Of a stretch of 11,576 nucleotides of DNA, positions 10,101 through 11,576 are shown in pieces (the first letter of the stretch is position 1; every line of letters starts with the position of its first letter). The DNA is taken from contig DHXA01000179.1 in the NCBI GenBank assembly GCA_002413455.1, positions 1-11,576 of the forward strand. Reading direction: 5' to 3'. The translations under genes and the position numbers were made by a program. Origin of the DNA: Rhodanobacter sp. UBA5168 (GTDB taxonomy: Bacteria; Pseudomonadota; Gammaproteobacteria; Xanthomonadales; Rhodanobacteraceae). A model generated the notes under the pieces. It was not told the DNA's origin. It saw only the letters and a list, made by a program, of their open reading frames with translations, and did not search any database.

Positions 10101-10649
10101 TGGGGGGAAAAAGGCCTGGGTCTGGGCCTGTCGATCTGCGACCGCCTGGCCGGCATCCTCGGTCACCGGCTCGACCTGCATTCGCAGGTCAATCATGGCA
10201 GCTGCTTCGCGGTGACCGTGCCGCGCAACGAGGCGGTGCCGGTGCGCCGCCAGCGCGTGCAGCGCAGCGGACCGGACAAGCAGCTGCCGTTGACCGTGCT
10301 GTGCCTGGACAACGACGCAACGATCCTCGACGGCATGCGCGCGCTGCTCAGCCGCTGGGGCGTCGATTGTCGTATCGCGCTGGATGTCGCGCAGGCCCAA
10401 GTCGAACTGGCGCATGGCCCGATCGACCTGATCCTGGCCGACTACCATCTGGCCGACGGTGTCGACGGACTGCAGGCTTTGCGGCAACTGCGCGACGCGC
10501 TGGGCGAACTGCCGCCGGTGGCGATGATCACCGCCGACGGCAGCAGTGAGCTGAAACAGCAGGCACGTGCGCTCGGCTATCCGGTGCTGCACAAGCCGGT
10601 ACGCCCGGCCGCGCTGCGCGCCCTGCTCACGGCCCTGCTGCGCCGATAG
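7179..10649 (+). CDS. SLC5-domain hybrid sensor histidine kinase, CrbS/MxtR-like
   Basis: A 1156-residue membrane-bound sensor. Residues 1 to about 510 form a sodium:solute symporter (SLC5) domain with many hydrophobic helices, starting IQGWLLLLVSLLYVGLLF. A STAC-like linker follows (about 545-620, with QYTERLLASAVGAANARRIL), then a PAS domain (about 640-750, VDAHMRLVAWNRRYLELFDY) and a coiled coil (about 753-795). The HisKA domain has SHDLLQPLNAARLF with phospho-acceptor His807. The ATPase domain has the N-box NFLSNALRYT (Asn918/Asn922), DSGPG (949-953) and GLGLGL (979-984). A C-terminal receiver domain (about 1037-1155) has Asp1044/Asp1046, phospho-acceptor Asp1088, Thr1118 and Lys1139. All catalytic residues are present; no Hpt domain is seen. 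This layout matches CrbS (Vibrio) and MxtR (Pseudomonas), which control acetyl-CoA synthetase, and is also related to CbrA. The adjacent LuxR regulator and acs favour the CrbS role. The start is TTG, inferred from the ribosome binding site. Confidence 0.92.
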   Translation: MIQGWLLLLVSLLYVGLLFVVAYAGDRRPLYPRQPRLRPIVYSLALAVYCSSWTFYGAVGTAARDGLAYLPIYLGPILLFVFGFGLLRRLLQVVRQRNITSIADFIGARFGKSHGLAALVAVIAVIAVVPYIALQFKAVAMSFGVLGGAGHGVVMAGGIDSALWCAVLLAVFAILFGTRSIDATEHHHGMMLAIALESLIKLLAFVALAGYALWQGPGLASTVQRPLMQLSHGLSPGFLAQTMLAFCAMFCLPRQFQIGMVECEDASDLKRARWMVPLYLAIISLAVLPIVTAGVHMPQVRDGAADAWVLTLPMAHGDRGMALLAFIGGFSAATGMVIVASVALSIMISNDLVMPALLRVHRLRLEHRADLSQWVLGVRRVAIMVLALMAYAYYRVAANAENLAATGLLAFAAVAQFAPALIAALYWRGASRRGVALGLAGGFAMWVYTLLLPALIRSDHWLQEGPFGWDWLRPQALFHLSGWDPVMHGTFWSLLVNVGCLVFFSLRFRPSLEERLHAAMFIDADPASRSGAGDWAGDWRGRVAVADLRTIAERIVGERGSTRAFDDYAQRRGRPLLASEAADRALIQYTERLLASAVGAANARRILIGALSGSGLDIAESMALMDEASQELRFNRELLSTTLENVSQGISVVDAHMRLVAWNRRYLELFDYPDGMVHVGVPVADLIRWNAELGECGPGEVDGHVAKRIDYMQAGSPHLFQRIRPDGTVIELRGRPLPGGGYVTTYSDVTAYKHVEQALIEVNETLEQRVEQRTAELSEALVATAHARRAAETANISKTRFLAAASHDLLQPLNAARLFTSALRAHPGLDVEASGLAERIDASFRAAEDLLDALLDTSRLDAGSYRPEVGGFALGELFDSLKAQFAVVAEQRGLRLRVVSTTLAVRSDPQLLRRILQNFLSNALRYTSKGSVLLGARRVGDQVRIEVWDSGPGIAAEQRARIFDEFQRLEQPSPWGEKGLGLGLSICDRLAGILGHRLDLHSQVNHGSCFAVTVPRNEAVPVRRQRVQRSGPDKQLPLTVLCLDNDATILDGMRALLSRWGVDCRIALDVAQAQVELAHGPIDLILADYHLADGVDGLQALRQLRDALGELPPVAMITADGSSELKQQARALGYPVLHKPVRPAALRALLTALLRR

Positions 10650-10670
10650 CGTCGCGCGGCATTCATCGCA

Positions 10671-11342
10671 TCAACCGTCGTCGTCCGGCAACGCCGGCAT
10701 GCTTTCCTGTTCGACCGACAGATGGTTGGCGATCAGCGCCACCTGGGTGCGGTTGTTGACGCCGAGCTTGCGCATGATCGCGGTCATGTGCGCCTTGACG
10801 GTGGCTTCGGACACGCTGAGTTCCCACGCGATCTGCTTGTTGAGCAGCCCTTCGGCAATCATCGTCATGACGCGAAATTGCTGCGGCGTGAGTGTGGCGA
10901 TCTGTGCGGCGGCGGCGGCTTCGTCGGGCCTGAGTTCGCCGGGGCCACCGAGCAGGAGATGCGGCAGCCACACGTCGCCGTCGAGCACGGCGCGGATCGC
11001 CGCGACGATGTCCTCGCTCGCCGTGGATTTGGGGATATACGCCGAGGCGCCGTGTGCCAGCGCGCGGCGTGCCACCTGCGTCTCTTCATGCCCGGACACC
11101 ACGATGGTCGGCAGGCCCGGGTACTGGCCGCGGATATGCGCCAGCGCGGAGTAGCCGCGGGCGCCCGGCATGTGCAGGTCGAGCAGCAGCAGCTCGGCTT
11201 CGGGAAATTGTTCGATCAGGTCGAGCAAGGCCTGCACGCTGGCGGCACTGTGTACCCGCGCCTGCGGCACCGCCGCCAGCACCGCGCGCTGCAACGCATC
11301 GCGGAACAGCGGGTGGTCGTCGGCGATCAGGATGTCGGGCAT
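10671..11342 (-). CDS. NarL/LuxR-family response regulator, CrbR/ErdR-like
   Basis: A 223-residue two-component transcription factor. The receiver domain (1 to about 118) begins ILIADDHPLFRDAL with the acidic pocket Asp8/Asp9, the phospho-acceptor Asp55 in LLLLDLHMPG, Ser83 and Lys105 (IPKS). After a linker of about 30 residues comes the LuxR helix-turn-helix (about 150-208): LTPQQFRVMTMIAEGLLNKQ, then EATVKAHMTAIMRKLGVNNR. It is probably the partner of the SLC5-domain kinase, whose gene converges on it with only 21 bases between the stop codons, and a likely activator of acs, as CrbR and ErdR are in Vibrio and Pseudomonas; the pairing here is inferred from neighbourhood. It lies 82 bases downstream of acs on the same strand, so it could be read from the acs promoter. 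The ATG at 11342 has no recognisable Shine-Dalgarno (CTCTCC precedes it). Confidence 0.92.
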   Translation of the reverse strand: MPDILIADDHPLFRDALQRAVLAAVPQARVHSAASVQALLDLIEQFPEAELLLLDLHMPGARGYSALAHIRGQYPGLPTIVVSGHEETQVARRALAHGASAYIPKSTASEDIVAAIRAVLDGDVWLPHLLLGGPGELRPDEAAAAAQIATLTPQQFRVMTMIAEGLLNKQIAWELSVSEATVKAHMTAIMRKLGVNNRTQVALIANHLSVEQESMPALPDDDG

Positions 11343-11353
11343 GGAGAGACCGT

Positions 11354-11423
11354 GAATCGGGAGTGGGAAACGGGGAATCGGCTGAAGCTTTGAACCATCC
11401 TCGAACCCCGCATCCCGATTCCC
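11354..11423. repeat. Inverted GAATCGGGA-type intergenic repeat between acs and the regulator
   Basis: The 82-base gap is largely filled by related copies of a short motif: GAATCGGGA at 11354-11362 and GGGAATCGG at 11373-11381, with their exact reverse complements TCCCGATTC at 11413-11421 and CCGATTCCC at 11415-11423. The arms can fold into a stem with about 30-50 bases between them. From memory, GGGAATCGG-rich repeats are common between genes in Xanthomonadales chromosomes. It is not a standard terminator, since no T-run follows, but could be a hairpin that stabilises or attenuates an acs-regulator transcript. Confidence 0.7.
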
Positions 11424-11424
11424 T

Positions 11425-11576
<152 letters not shown>

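Noticed and set aside
8592..10592. 666-codon open frame on the minus strand inside the kinase gene
   Set aside because: It is antisense to conserved PAS, kinase and receiver coding sequence. Its product is rich in Gln, Arg, His and Ala without domain patterns, as expected from a GC-rich codon-biased gene read backwards.

Overview
The window looks like chromosome of a GC-rich gammaproteobacterium of the Xanthomonadales; Rhodanobacteraceae or Xanthomonadaceae is my inference. The reasons are the order gyrB - TPR gene - tonB - exbB - exbD1 - exbD2 - pdxJ, which resembles the Xanthomonas locus, the E. coli-type insertion in GyrB, the second exbD, and the Xanthomonas-like PdxJ N-terminus. gyrB usually lies in the dnaA-dnaN-recF-gyrB cluster, so the left edge is probably close to the replication origin. 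I see no phage, IS, CRISPR, tRNA or rRNA. This is core chromosome, not an accessory island.

Left part (1-5565, + strand): the last 469 codons of gyrB; a 270-base gap with an AT-rich upstream region; a secreted TPR-repeat protein; and a compact TonB energy-transduction cluster, tonB-exbB-exbD1-exbD2. ExbB and ExbD form the proton-driven inner-membrane motor, and TonB carries the force to outer-membrane receptors. The block ends at a strong, nearly symmetrical hairpin that can terminate transcription from both sides.

Middle (5603-7072, - strand): an Sfp-type 4'-phosphopantetheinyl transferase gene followed by pdxJ (vitamin B6 synthesis), probably co-transcribed. The pair faces exbD2 across the shared terminator.

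Right part (7179-11576): a large hybrid histidine kinase with an N-terminal SLC5/sodium-solute-symporter domain, followed by STAC-like, PAS, kinase and receiver domains (+ strand). It converges on a LuxR-type response regulator (- strand). The 3' end of acetyl-CoA synthetase (acs, - strand) lies directly upstream of the regulator. This combination matches the CrbS/CrbR (MxtR/ErdR) system that controls acs and acetate use in Vibrio and Pseudomonas, so the region is best read as an acetate-switch locus with sensor, regulator and target side by side.

I found no clearly undescribed system. The points most worth checking are the gene order of the acetate-switch locus, the TTG start of the kinase, the near-identical membrane segments of the two exbD genes, the polyproline/CCG tract in tonB, and an inverted GAATCGGGA-type intergenic repeat between acs and the regulator.
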